From NCBI RefSeq assembly GCF_017313785.1, contig NZ_JAFLNL010000001.1:62001-126000 (forward strand): 64,000 nucleotides of DNA, given 5' to 3'. The notes below the pieces were generated by a model. The model saw only the letters and a program-made list of their open reading frames with translations, was not told where the DNA came from and did no database searches. Positions 53,157-61,383 of this stretch are shown here, piece after piece (position 1 is the first letter of the stretch; each line of letters opens with the position of its first letter). The stretch comes from Flagellimonas aurea. Its GTDB lineage: Bacteria > Bacteroidota > Bacteroidia > Flavobacteriales > Flavobacteriaceae. The position numbers and the translations under genes are program-made.

Positions 53157-54477
53157 TTTTGTTGTAAAGTGTCTTTCGGGTAACCTGCAAGAGTTTTGCT
53201 GCCTTGCTCTTGTTAAAGTTGGTTTGCTTTAATGCGCTCAAAATCCTTTCTTTTTCAAAATCGGATCTAGAGAAATTCACTTCATGCCCTTTATTGGCAC
53301 CATCGACCACCTCGTCTGCCAATGCATTGGGAAACATGGTTTCCGTTGGGGAGAAAAGAACTGCCCTTTTTATCACATTTTTCATTTCTCTTAAATTCCC
53401 GGGCCAATCGTACTTGTGTAGAATATTTTTGGTCTCCTCGGAAAATTCAAGCACATTTTTGTCCAATTCGGTATTGGCCCTGGCCAAAAAATAATCGGCA
53501 AACAGGAGAATATCTTCCCGCCTATCCCTTAACGATGGTACTTCTATGGAAAATTCATTGAGTCGATGGTACAAATCTTCCCTAAAATTGCCTTCTTCGA
53601 CGGCTTCAAGAAGATTTTCGTTTGTGGCAGCTATGATTCGAATATCCACTTGGATTTCTTGGGTGCTCCCCACACGTTTTATTTTACGTTCTTGAATGGC
53701 CCTGAGCAATTGTACTTGGTGTTCGTATGAAAGATTCCCTACCTCGTCCAAAAAGAGCGTTCCGCCATTGGCAGCTTCAAAATGACCTTTTTTATCGTCT
53801 ATAGCTCCTGTAAAACTACCTTTAACATGACCAAAGAACTCACTTGTGGCTATTTCTTTTGGTATGGCCCCACAATCCACGGCCACAAAAGGTTTATTGC
53901 TCCTCTTACTTGCCAAGTGAATGGAGTTTGCTGTCACCTCTTTTCCTGTTCCGCTTTCTCCAGTAAGCAAAACAGACATATTTGTAGGGGCGACCAACTC
54001 TACATATTGTTGAAGTTTTTTGGATTTTTCCCCCTGTCCTTTTAAAAAGCCAACAGGCTTCTTCTCCTCTACTGGTTCCTTTTTAGAGGATTTGACAGCT
54101 ATTTGTGTCTCAGTGACCTCTGTTTTCAATGCTTCCTTTATCACTCCAAGTATCGCCTCTGGAGTAAAAGGTTTGGAAATATAGTCGAAAGCACCTTCTT
54201 TGATGGCGTTTACCGCGGTTTTCACCTCTGCATAACCTGTCATCAGAATAACCTGTGTTTTTGGAGAATCGCGTTTGACCTGTGCGAGCAAAGTAACCCC
54301 GTTTCCTTTGGGCAATCTTACATCGGACAATATTAAATCGAAAGTAGATGATGCGAGATGTTGCTCTGCTTCTTTTATGGAGAAACCTATGGATACCTCA
54401 AAGCCGTTCTTGGTCAAAAACTTTTGAAGCATTTGACAGAAGGCAGTATCGTCTTCAATGATTAGGATTTTGGGCAT
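53131..54477 (-). CDS. Sigma-54-dependent response regulator (NtrC family)
   Basis: 448 residues: receiver (1-118) with Asp52 in LILSDVRLP and Lys in YISKPFTP; AAA+ domain with Walker A GESGTGKEV, the sigma-54-contacting GSFTGAID (GAFTGA variant) and Walker B TLFLDEVGNL; Fis-type helix-turn-helix at about 415-448 (FNKSKAAKLLQVTRKTLYNK). It activates RpoN promoters from upstream sites. Convergent with the hybrid kinase. The next gene on the same strand (PepSY-like) carries a sigma-54-like promoter and is a candidate target. Confidence 0.95.
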   Translation of the reverse strand: MPKILIIEDDTAFCQMLQKFLTKNGFEVSIGFSIKEAEQHLASSTFDLILSDVRLPKGNGVTLLAQVKRDSPKTQVILMTGYAEVKTAVNAIKEGAFDYISKPFTPEAILGVIKEALKTEVTETQIAVKSSKKEPVEEKKPVGFLKGQGEKSKKLQQYVELVAPTNMSVLLTGESGTGKEVTANSIHLASKRSNKPFVAVDCGAIPKEIATSEFFGHVKGSFTGAIDDKKGHFEAANGGTLFLDEVGNLSYEHQVQLLRAIQERKIKRVGSTQEIQVDIRIIAATNENLLEAVEEGNFREDLYHRLNEFSIEVPSLRDRREDILLFADYFLARANTELDKNVLEFSEETKNILHKYDWPGNLREMKNVIKRAVLFSPTETMFPNALADEVVDGANKGHEVNFSRSDFEKERILSALKQTNFNKSKAAKLLQVTRKTLYNKINQYQLDV

Positions 54478-54548
54478 AATTCAGTTACCTAATATACGTC
54501 CCATATCATTTTAAAGATGATTGCTTTCTTATAAAATTATCACAAAAA

Positions 54549-54574
54549 AAGGGCTGCATATTACTGCAGCCCTT
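54549..54574 (-). terminator. Terminator after the PepSY-like gene
   Basis: AAGGGCTGCA / TGCAGCCCTT (54549-54558 with 54565-54574), TATTAC loop; minus-strand exit into T7. Located between the PepSY-like gene and the sigma-54 regulator gene, so the small gene is its own unit. Confidence 0.9.
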
Positions 54575-54612
54575 CATCAACCAAACTAACTATTGTGGGG
54601 TGATATATCTAA

Positions 54613-54915
54613 TTACATGTCAATCCAGTTCCCCTCAGCATCGGCATATACAGTTCCTGATGTACCGTCTTCAAGGGTAAGTTCCAATTTATATTGGTCC
54701 TTATCGTTTTTGTATGCTTTATCGATTTTAGCGGTAGGGTAGTTGGACTCTACTGCGCTAGATACAGCAGAAGGAAGGTCAGACACGCTGATTTCTTCAA
54801 AATCTCCTACTACGATCTCGATTGCACTGTTATTTTCTAGTTCTGGAGTTTCAACATTTGCAAATGCTGTGATTCCTACAAATGATAGTACTGTTGCTAA
54901 AGCTAAATTTTTCAT
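54613..54915 (-). CDS. Small exported PepSY-like protein
   Basis: 100 residues: signal peptide (MKNLALATVLSFVGITAFA), an acidic linker, then one PepSY-like beta-alpha domain (SAVSSAVESNYPTAKIDKAY, QYKLELTLEDGTSGTVYADA, GNWIDM). Such periplasmic domains often inhibit or sense proteases or stress. It is monocistronic with a sigma-54-like promoter and repeats upstream, next to an NtrC-type regulator gene: a likely direct target or feedback element of that kinase-regulator pair. Confidence 0.85.
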   Translation of the reverse strand: MKNLALATVLSFVGITAFANVETPELENNSAIEIVVGDFEEISVSDLPSAVSSAVESNYPTAKIDKAYKNDKDQYKLELTLEDGTSGTVYADAEGNWIDM

Positions 54916-54950
54916 GGTATTTAATTTTATTGTTAAACTTGCTTATCTAA

Positions 54951-54968
54951 CTGAAAACATAGTGCCAA
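54951..54968 (-). promoter_or_regulatory. Sigma-54-like promoter of the PepSY-like gene
   Basis: Minus strand TTGGCACTATGTTTTCA: the -24 element TTGGCAC is perfect; ten bases after GG the -12 dinucleotide is TC instead of GC, so the match is incomplete. The predicted start point is about 26 bases before the ATG, and no TAnnTTTG box is seen in the leader. Confidence 0.4.
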
Positions 54969-54983
54969 CACCATAAAATTTTT

Positions 54984-55081
54984 AAAAATCAAGTTAATTT
55001 ATTGATTTTTAGTTGTTTGTGATTTTGTGCCAGTTTTAATAGTTGTGTAAAACTGTGTAATACCGTAAACAAAGTGTGTAA
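54984..55081. promoter_or_regulatory. Upstream dyad and TGTGTAA direct repeats (candidate activator sites)
   Basis: A 9-bp inverted repeat AAAAATCAA / TTGATTTTT (54984-54992, 55002-55010) and TGTGTAA at 55044, 55054 and 55075 (steps 10 and 21). Relative to the predicted start point the repeats fall near -103 to -140, where sigma-54 activators usually bind. Confidence 0.4.
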
Positions 55082-55093
55082 AAATTATACAAG

Positions 55094-55115
55094 AAAGGCT
55101 GCCTGGGCAGCCTTT
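55094..55115. terminator. Terminator-like hairpin downstream of the 41-codon gene
   Basis: AAAGGCTGCC / GGCAGCCTTT, a 10-bp perfect stem, tight loop. The minus strand exits into CTTGTATAATTTTT. It would end transcripts of the small membrane protein gene before the PepSY-like promoter region. Confidence 0.65.
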
Positions 55116-55193
55116 CGTATTTGCCAATAAATGGTCACAAGGAAAAAAGACCATGGTACAGATTGGCAGAAATGGATAATACATGGATAGTGT

Positions 55194-55319
55194 TTATATA
55201 GCATCATCCTGGTTTTTGATATGTTTATGCTTGTTTCTGTTCCTTAGGTAGGATATCAATATATATAGGGCCAAGCCCAACGATACCACGTTTAAAAACA
55301 ATATTATTTTGTAAAACAT
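55194..55319 (-). CDS. Probable 41-residue single-helix membrane protein
   Basis: ATG at 55319, TAA at 55194. The peptide has a short start, one strong hydrophobic helix (IILFLNVVSLGLALYILISY) and then a basic tail (LRNRNKHKHIKN) ending in DDAI, the classic shape of small inner-membrane proteins with a cytoplasmic C-terminus. A terminator-like hairpin follows it and another hairpin precedes it. Too short for most gene finders; no homology is claimed. Confidence 0.5.
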   Translation of the reverse strand: MFYKIILFLNVVSLGLALYILISYLRNRNKHKHIKNQDDAI

Positions 55320-55359
55320 ATATGCCGTTGTCTATCTTTTTGAACATTATTGAAAAGAA

Positions 55360-55475
55360 AGCCGTACATAAAGCACGGCTATCTTACCAAATCAACCAAC
55401 CTAGTTAAGACAACCCCGCAAGGATTATCAAAAAATTTAATCATGTCACCGGAAATGATTCCGGTTATGTTTTTT
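55360..55475. other. Two hairpins in the 650-bp gap
   Basis: AGCCGTAC / GCACGGCT (55360-55367, 55373-55380, one wobble), with a T-rich exit on the minus strand; and ACCGGAA / TTCCGGT (55448-55454, 55459-55465) followed on the plus strand by TATGTTTTTT. No gene that they would terminate is evident beside them. Leader control of the 41-codon gene or a small RNA are possible. Confidence 0.4.
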
Positions 55476-55511
55476 AGACACACTTTTTAAAGCCAAGTCA
55501 CATTTGAGCAC

Positions 55512-55543
55512 AAAAAAACCCGCTACTTTTTCAGCAACGGGCT
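55512..55543 (-). terminator. Terminator of the thiamine-BP/PnuC/kinase/DUF4301 operon
   Basis: Minus strand CCCGTTGCT ... AGCGGG with a two-base bulge, loop of GAAAAAGT type, then T7. Immediately after the DUF4301 stop. Confidence 0.8.
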
Positions 55544-55565
55544 TAATAAATTGTTTTTTACACAG

Positions 55566-57104
55566 TTATGCTTGGTGTGTGGGCTTTAAAAGATCACTGA
55601 CCGTTTTAACGGGATTAAAGGTCACCAATGGTACCTCCACAAAAATGGTGTTCCAGAAAGCCATAGCCCCGTTCCATAATCCAGGAAGTTCCAGTGCCTT
55701 CAGTTCTTTTCCCTCTTTGGTCTTACCGGTAATAAAACCTTGTTTGGTATCCACAAAGTCCAAAAGATCAAACTTTTGTCCTTTGTAGTCCCGCACCCCG
55801 CATACCAGATCTACCGGATTAAAATGTGTGGAATTCTGTAGTATAGCCGCTTGGGCTTTATCCTCCATATCTATTTGGGCGGACTCTATTATCTGAAGGG
55901 ATATGTTGCCTTGTGCATCTTTTATCCAAAACGGACCGCCACCGGGCTCACCTTCATTTTTCACCATGCCACATATACGTATGGGACGGTTGATTCTGTC
56001 CTTCAACATCGTTTTTTGCTCCTCTACGCCAAAATCATCATAATTCTTGGGCATACGTACATTGAGGTCTTTCTCCAAAAACGCTTTGATTTCATCGGCT
56101 TTTTCAATGGAAACATCATCTTTGTCCAAAAGTCTGGCATAGGCGAACGCTTTGTCCTGAACTTTTTTAAGGACACCCGCCAACATTTTTTTACTGTTTG
56201 ATACGGTCTCCAAGTTTTTATCGATGACCACATTATCTATATTCTTGATGAAGATAATATCTGCATCCTGATCGTTCAGGTTCTCAATGAGGGCACCATG
56301 TCCTCCCGGACGGAACAATATAGAACCATCACTATTTTTGAAGGGCTTATTGTCCATATCCACTGCAACGGTATCCGTGGATGGTTTTTGGTTGGAGTAG
56401 GTAATATTGAAAGAAGTATCTGTTTTCTTGGAGATTTTTGGCCCCACAGTCGCTTCCTCTTTCGCAAACATCTCATCATGCTGTTCCGATACGGTAAAAT
56501 GAAGATTGGCGGTGCCTTTGGTCTTGGCATAGAGAGCGGCTTCCTTTAAATGCTCCTCGAAGGGGGTTGCCGTTTCCGTACCATATTTATGGAAAGGCAA
56601 AAGGCCTTTGGGATAAAATCCATAGTTAAGACCGCTGTCCATCAACATTTCCTTTACAAAAAGATAGGCCTCCTCATCTTTGTTTGAGGCTTTGCCCTTG
56701 ATTCTGGACATGATCAGATCATAAAAGGGAAAGTCGGAAAGATTCTCGGTAAATTTTTTGGCATCCTGGTCTCCTGTGCGTTTTATGTATTCGGATAGCT
56801 TTTCTTTTGATGGGTCATAACTGTCCAGAAAATTGAACATGGCCTTGAACATACGGGATGCCGCGCCAGAGGCTGGAACAAACTTTAATAGTTCAAGTTC
56901 CTTTCTATTATCCTCAAAATATTGAAGCAGGTCCAGCTGCTCCTTTTCCGAGAACCGAAGTATTCCATTGCCCACTACCGCTGCTTGCGATAGTTGTACA
57001 AATGGGATGCCTTCTTTAAATGTTTGTATTTGATTATTTACTTTTTCTTTGGAAATTCCTTTGGAGTCCAGTTGTTCCAAGTCTTTAGGACTTAATTCTA
57101 TCAT
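55566..57104 (-). CDS. DUF4301 protein with nucleotidyltransferase-like motifs
   Basis: 512 residues, DUF4301 family. Two motifs look like sugar-nucleotide pyrophosphorylases: FVPASGAASRMFK (about 76-87), resembling the nucleotide-binding LxxGxGTRM loop, and RPGGHGALIENL ... FIKNIDNVV (about 266-288), closely resembling the PPGHGDIY ... FVSNIDNL segment of UDP-glucose pyrophosphorylases. A nucleotidyl transfer reaction is therefore predicted but unproven. Last gene of a four-gene operon; its start overlaps the kinase gene by 20 bases. Confidence 0.85.
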   Translation of the reverse strand: MIELSPKDLEQLDSKGISKEKVNNQIQTFKEGIPFVQLSQAAVVGNGILRFSEKEQLDLLQYFEDNRKELELLKFVPASGAASRMFKAMFNFLDSYDPSKEKLSEYIKRTGDQDAKKFTENLSDFPFYDLIMSRIKGKASNKDEEAYLFVKEMLMDSGLNYGFYPKGLLPFHKYGTETATPFEEHLKEAALYAKTKGTANLHFTVSEQHDEMFAKEEATVGPKISKKTDTSFNITYSNQKPSTDTVAVDMDNKPFKNSDGSILFRPGGHGALIENLNDQDADIIFIKNIDNVVIDKNLETVSNSKKMLAGVLKKVQDKAFAYARLLDKDDVSIEKADEIKAFLEKDLNVRMPKNYDDFGVEEQKTMLKDRINRPIRICGMVKNEGEPGGGPFWIKDAQGNISLQIIESAQIDMEDKAQAAILQNSTHFNPVDLVCGVRDYKGQKFDLLDFVDTKQGFITGKTKEGKELKALELPGLWNGAMAFWNTIFVEVPLVTFNPVKTVSDLLKPTHQA

Positions 57105-57666
57105 GTTTTTGGAGAAGTTTATCTATATGTTCTACTGCTGTGGAAAGCCTTGACGCTTTATCTCCCCTTAAATTAATGAATTTCCTGTTATTATTCTCCA
57201 AAGCTTCCTTAAAATGCATAAACATTCGTTCTCTCTCATCCGGTTTGTCCCTAAGGTCATCAGCTACCCATGGCGTGTCGATATAGGTCAGGAAGTAGAG
57301 GTCGTAACTGTTTTTTAGGGCGTATTCTTCCAAAAGTGGGTCACAGGTACTGTTGTAATACGCTTCGGAATACACCTTTGTCTCCAAAAGGTCGGTATCA
57401 CATATAAGTACTTTATTTGCTTTTTTCGCCAATTGGTTCTCTAGGCGCATTTGTCCGTAAGCAATAGGCAGCAAATCGTTTGGTTCGCAGGTTTTTTGTT
57501 CCCTGTCCCATTTATCTTGTAGGTATTCGCGAGCATATTCGGGCACCCATTCGGTTTTGTAGTATTCCGCCAGTTGTTTGGACAAGGTGGTCTTCCCTGT
57601 GGATTCTGGTCCAAAAAGGACGACTTTTATGAGGTTGGCGGGCTCTTGGCCAAGTTTTTCTTCCAT
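57085..57666 (-). CDS. NadR-type nucleoside kinase (AAA_28 P-loop)
   Basis: 193 residues from the ATG at 57666 (MEEKLGQEPANLIKVVLFGPESTGKTTL); an ATG 21 codons earlier lies within pnuC. P-loop GPESTGKTT, VPEYAREYL, ICDTDLLETKVYSEAYY and LTYIDTPWVADDLRD match the ribosylnicotinamide kinase domain of NadR; the adenylyltransferase domain is absent. Overlaps pnuC by 40 bases and DUF4301 by 20. It may phosphorylate nicotinamide riboside, or thiamin given the neighbouring thiamine-binding-type protein. Confidence 0.88.
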   Translation of the reverse strand: MEEKLGQEPANLIKVVLFGPESTGKTTLSKQLAEYYKTEWVPEYAREYLQDKWDREQKTCEPNDLLPIAYGQMRLENQLAKKANKVLICDTDLLETKVYSEAYYNSTCDPLLEEYALKNSYDLYFLTYIDTPWVADDLRDKPDERERMFMHFKEALENNNRKFINLRGDKASRLSTAVEHIDKLLQKHDRIKS

Positions 57667-58262
57667 GCTAGATATCCCTGTACAGCTAGAACAGTAAAAA
57701 TGAGGTACTGTAAAGAGAACATACCCCATCCTCTGTAGGCGTACAAAGGTACGGTAATTAAATCACCCAATATCCAAAGGGTCCAGTTTTCCAATTTTTT
57801 ATTGGCCATATACCACATTGCGGTAAAAAAAACGCCCGAGGTAAAAATATCTACGTAGTTTGTGGGCCCTATCTCCGCTCCAAAAGCTTTGTAAACTCCA
57901 TATGTGACCAACATGGTGAGGAAAAAAAAGCCAACACCGACCCATTTCTCCTTCTTATTGGTCCTTGTAATATGCACCACTGGCTTTCTATCATCCCTTC
58001 GTCTTGCCCAGTTCCACCATCCATAAATGCTCATAATGGAATAGTAGAAATTCATCATCATGTCCCCTAAAAGATTATCAACAAAAAAGATATAGGTAGT
58101 AATCACCGTAGCGACGAGACCCGTAGGATACACCAAAATATCTTCCTTTTTAGCATAGACTACACTAGCAATTCCAAAGAAAAAAGCGGTCGCTTCCAGA
58201 ATAATGAGGGAGAACTCACGGTCTTCATAGGGACCAATAAAGAAATCAAAAATGGGGTTCAT
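57627..58262 (-). CDS. pnuC: PnuC-family vitamin/nucleoside transporter
   Basis: 211 residues, about seven membrane helices. Family marks: FFFGIASVVYAKKEDILVYP, MMNFYYSIMSIYGWWNWARR and the C-terminal WTLWILGDLITVPLYAYRGW. PnuC proteins move nicotinamide riboside by facilitated diffusion, trapped by phosphorylation; PnuT relatives carry thiamin. The kinase gene overlaps at its 3' end, and a thiamine-binding-type gene overlaps at its 5' end (17 bases). Either vitamin is possible. Confidence 0.92.
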   Translation of the reverse strand: MNPIFDFFIGPYEDREFSLIILEATAFFFGIASVVYAKKEDILVYPTGLVATVITTYIFFVDNLLGDMMMNFYYSIMSIYGWWNWARRRDDRKPVVHITRTNKKEKWVGVGFFFLTMLVTYGVYKAFGAEIGPTNYVDIFTSGVFFTAMWYMANKKLENWTLWILGDLITVPLYAYRGWGMFSLQYLIFTVLAVQGYLAWKKNLAKSPPTS

Positions 58263-58506
58263 ACTCGCTTCGGTCGGATTTTACCATTTTCATGGTCAGC
58301 ACCACATGGTCCAAATTCTCAAAACTTTCCTTTATTTCTGAATTGAGCAATTCCATTACTTCATTATAACCCCCAAAAACCTGTGTACTCAGTGGATTCT
58401 CCAAAACAGTAAGCCCAGAGTCGCGCAACTTTTTGATAAAAGCAATGACGGGGGTCTCAAAATCATCCTGGAGCGGAGATAGCGTAAGTTCAACGGATAT
58501 TCTCAT
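58246..58506 (-). CDS. Thiamine-binding-type protein (YkoF/MTH1187 family)
   Basis: 86 residues. RISVELTLSPLQDDFETPVI, LRDSGLTVLENPLSTQVFGG and VVLTMKMVKSDRSEYEP match the small ferredoxin-like MTH1187/YkoF fold, annotated as thiamine-binding. First gene of the operon with pnuC, kinase and DUF4301 and thus the main clue that the operon deals with thiamin. Cytoplasmic; might chaperone or sense the vitamin. Confidence 0.85.
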   Translation of the reverse strand: MRISVELTLSPLQDDFETPVIAFIKKLRDSGLTVLENPLSTQVFGGYNEVMELLNSEIKESFENLDHVVLTMKMVKSDRSEYEPHF

Positions 58507-58546
58507 GGAGCAAATAATTTCAGGGTAAAACTACAAAAAGGAATTG

Positions 58547-59188
58547 TTATCCCCCCATCATTTTAAGGGCATAAACGCACGTAAACCCTTCAAATTCCAA
58601 AAACTCGATTTCGTAATGGGTCCTTTTACCATTGTACAGTATTTCGGCAACGGTTCGAGTATCCTCAAAAGAAAAATCGATGACATTGATATGACGTAAA
58701 AAACTGAGCCCCTGTTGTGCATAAATTTTATAGAGTGATTCCTTTGCTCCCCAAACTATGGTCAATTTTCGTATCAGTGCTTCGGAATTGGCCAACGTTT
58801 TATACTCTTGGATAGGTGTGAATTTGTGAGCTATCTTCAATATTTTATCACGTTGCATCTCAATGTCTATACCCACTTCATCCGTCTCGCTGATGATGAT
58901 GCCTGTAAAGTTGTGCGAATGGGTAATGGATATAAACTTGCCATCTTTTAGATGGGGCTTTCCAAAATCATCATAATACAGGTCATGATCCACATAACCT
59001 GCCTCGGCCATAAGGTGGCGAATACTCAAAAAAGCCCGTCGGTGCGCCATCGATTTCATACCGTCCATCCTGCTTTGGCAATGCTCTGTAAGGTCCACAT
59101 CCTTAGAAAGTTCACCTTCCGGCTCGGTCACTTTCCAGATATAGACCTTAGTGGTCGGAGAAACTGTTATTGTTTTGTAAAGAGGCAT
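58547..59188 (-). CDS. 4'-phosphopantetheinyl transferase
   Basis: 213 residues; transfers phosphopantetheine from CoA to carrier-protein serines. Signatures: VGIDIEMQRDKI (metal-binding Asp and Glu) and WGAKESLYKIYAQ (W-x-x-KE-x-x-YK), plus ITHSHNFTGIIIS. Length fits the Sfp-like type. It precedes the thiamine-BP operon by 40 bases on the same strand and may share its promoter. Confidence 0.92.
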   Translation of the reverse strand: MPLYKTITVSPTTKVYIWKVTEPEGELSKDVDLTEHCQSRMDGMKSMAHRRAFLSIRHLMAEAGYVDHDLYYDDFGKPHLKDGKFISITHSHNFTGIIISETDEVGIDIEMQRDKILKIAHKFTPIQEYKTLANSEALIRKLTIVWGAKESLYKIYAQQGLSFLRHINVIDFSFEDTRTVAEILYNGKRTHYEIEFLEFEGFTCVYALKMMGG

Positions 59189-59210
59189 GAACTTAAGTTA
59201 AGTGAATTTG

Positions 59211-59248
59211 TATCTTTGTCGCACTACAAAAGCGAAGCTACAAAAGTA
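59211..59248. promoter_or_regulatory. Divergent promoters for ahcY and the phosphopantetheinyl transferase operon
   Basis: Plus strand TATCTTTG (59211-59218), 44 bases before the ahcY ATG; minus strand TACTTTTG (59248-59241), 52 bases before the transferase ATG. Both fit TAnnTTTG; the two promoters face away from each other with overlapping leaders. Confidence 0.45.
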
Positions 59249-59262
59249 AATTTATATAAAGT

Positions 59263-60579
59263 ATGAGCACAAAAACAATTCCGTATGTTCCTTATAAAGT
59301 GAAAGATATCTCTCTTGCCGATTGGGGAAGGAAAGAAATTGAGCTTGCCGAAGCAGAAATGCCGGGCCTTATGGCCTTGCGTGAAGAATACGGGCAACAA
59401 CAGCCTTTAAAAGGAGCCCGAATAGCAGGGTGTTTGCACATGACCATTCAGACCGCTGTTTTGATCGAAACCTTAGTGGCTCTTGGAGCAGAGGTTACCT
59501 GGAGTTCTTGCAACATTTTCTCTACTCAAGATCACGCTGCTGCTGCAATCGCTGCTGCGGGAATTCCTGTGTATGCCTGGAAAGGAATGAACGAAAAGGA
59601 ATTTGACTGGTGCATTGAGCAAACCTTGTTTTTTGGCGAGGACAGAAAGCCTTTGAACATGATCCTGGACGATGGTGGCGACCTTACCAATATGGTTTTG
59701 GACCAATATCCAGAACTTGCCGGAGGTGTAAAGGGATTGTCCGAAGAAACCACCACAGGGGTTCACCGTTTGTACGAAAGAATGAAAAAGGGTACCCTCC
59801 CAATGCCCGCGATCAATGTGAACGATTCCGTGACCAAATCCAAGTTTGATAATAAATATGGATGTCGCGAAAGTGCCGTGGATGCCATCCGTAGGGCTAC
59901 CGACACTATGTTGGCAGGAAAACGCGTAGTGGTCGCCGGTTATGGCGATGTGGGAAAAGGAACCGCAGCCTCTTTTAGGGGAGCAGGCTCCATTGTTACC
60001 GTTACCGAAATCGACCCGATTTGTGCCCTACAAGCCTGTATGGACGGTTTTGAAGTGAAAAAACTGGAAACCGTGGTATCCAATGCCGATATCGTGATTA
60101 CCACAACAGGTAACAAAGATATTATCCGAGAGGAGCATTTCCGTGCTTTAAAAGACAAGGCCATTGTCTGCAATATTGGACATTTTGACAATGAAATAGA
60201 TATGGCTTGGTTGAACGGCGCCTATGGAAATACCAAGAATGAAATAAAACCTCAAGTGGACAAGTATACCATTGAGGGGAAAGATGTCATCATTTTGGCA
60301 GAAGGTAGACTGGTAAACCTTGGTTGTGCCACTGGGCATCCAAGTTTTGTGATGAGCAACTCGTTCACCAACCAGACCTTGGCGCAAATCGAGCTTTGGA
60401 ACCATAATGACAAGTATGCCAACGAGGTGTATATGCTCCCCAAACATTTGGATGAAAAAGTGGCCAAACTGCACTTGTCGCGTTTGGGTGCCGAATTAAC
60501 GGAACTAAATGAGGAACAAGCAGAATATATTGGTGTAACCGTAGAAGGTCCTTTTAAACCCGAATACTACCGTTACTAA
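59263..60579 (+). CDS. ahcY: Adenosylhomocysteinase
   Basis: 438 residues; hydrolyses S-adenosylhomocysteine to adenosine and homocysteine in the methyl cycle. [40 protein letters not shown] loop [14 protein letters not shown] and the C-terminal KPEYYRY are all canonical; no truncation. Own promoter and terminator. Confidence 0.98.
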   Translation: MSTKTIPYVPYKVKDISLADWGRKEIELAEAEMPGLMALREEYGQQQPLKGARIAGCLHMTIQTAVLIETLVALGAEVTWSSCNIFSTQDHAAAAIAAAGIPVYAWKGMNEKEFDWCIEQTLFFGEDRKPLNMILDDGGDLTNMVLDQYPELAGGVKGLSEETTTGVHRLYERMKKGTLPMPAINVNDSVTKSKFDNKYGCRESAVDAIRRATDTMLAGKRVVVAGYGDVGKGTAASFRGAGSIVTVTEIDPICALQACMDGFEVKKLETVVSNADIVITTTGNKDIIREEHFRALKDKAIVCNIGHFDNEIDMAWLNGAYGNTKNEIKPQVDKYTIEGKDVIILAEGRLVNLGCATGHPSFVMSNSFTNQTLAQIELWNHNDKYANEVYMLPKHLDEKVAKLHLSRLGAELTELNEEQAEYIGVTVEGPFKPEYYRY

Positions 60580-60600
60580 ACACAACGAATCAAAAAACAA

Positions 60601-60628
60601 AAACCCATGGTTTGCGCCATGGGTTTTT
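60601..60628 (+). terminator. Terminator of ahcY
   Basis: AAACCCATGG / CCATGGGTTT (60601-60610 with 60617-60626), TTTGCG loop, T-tract; symmetric flanks let it serve the convergent DUF3332 gene too. Confidence 0.9.
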
Positions 60629-60645
60629 TATTGGGGAAAATTTTA

Positions 60646-61224
60646 TTAATCTGCCAATAGGGTCTCACCATAGTAGCAGGTCTTGCTTTCTTTCAACAAG
60701 GCCAAACCTTCTTCCCTTGTGCTATTTGGGTCGATTTTTATTTCTTCACCATTGGGCATGTAAACAATGTAGAATCCTTCTTCAAAAGAGGAAAGTTTAA
60801 TGATCTCACCGTTGGGACGAACGGCATTCCAAGATTTTTCATCCGGTTTGTACACCAAATCGATTTTCTTTCCTTTTTTCGGGCCCTCCACCACGGTTAC
60901 CTGAATTCTGTTCTTGGTGGCGATCATTTCAAAAGTGTTGCCATCGTGCTCCACAATTTGGGTTTCCGACTCCCCATCTTTCATAGCTATCGGGTTAGAT
61001 CCGGACCAAAATTCGATGACGTTGAAGATAATGGCGTCCCCAAGAAAAAACAGACCATAAACAGGGACAATGTTCAATCCCCAAAAAATAAGATTATCCA
61101 AAAATTTACTGTCCGTTAGCCCTTGGTTCCAATCTTTCAAATTATTGAAAGCGCTGAAAGAACCTAAACAGCTGGTAAACAAAATAGAGCAGGCCAATAA
61201 TGAAGAAATAATAACTTTTTTCAT
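60646..61224 (-). CDS. DUF3332 lipoprotein/membrane protein
   Basis: 192 residues from the ATG at 61224 (MKKVIISSLLACSILFTSC, lipobox Cys19); an ATG 37 codons earlier has no signal. GSFSAFNNLKDWNQGLTDSK and NIVPVYGLFFLGDAIIFNVIEFW are DUF3332 features, including a hydrophobic hairpin. Function unknown; expected in the envelope. Confidence 0.88.
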   Translation of the reverse strand: MKKVIISSLLACSILFTSCLGSFSAFNNLKDWNQGLTDSKFLDNLIFWGLNIVPVYGLFFLGDAIIFNVIEFWSGSNPIAMKDGESETQIVEHDGNTFEMIATKNRIQVTVVEGPKKGKKIDLVYKPDEKSWNAVRPNGEIIKLSSFEEGFYIVYMPNGEEIKIDPNSTREEGLALLKESKTCYYGETLLAD

Positions 61225-61383
61225 GATATAAGATTTATAGTTAATCCTATTGAAGGTACAAAAGATTTTGATTTTAGGTTTTCCAGAGTTCGATTTCGAT
61301 ATATTTAATTGGGACCACTGGCAAAAAAATTCCAAGGCTTCAGATCTTGATTCTTACCTTTATTGGTTCAAAAGAAGAATGTT

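Noticed and set aside
59189-59262. SAM or SAH riboswitch before ahcY
   Set aside because: The 74-bp gap is too short and shows no matching conserved core.
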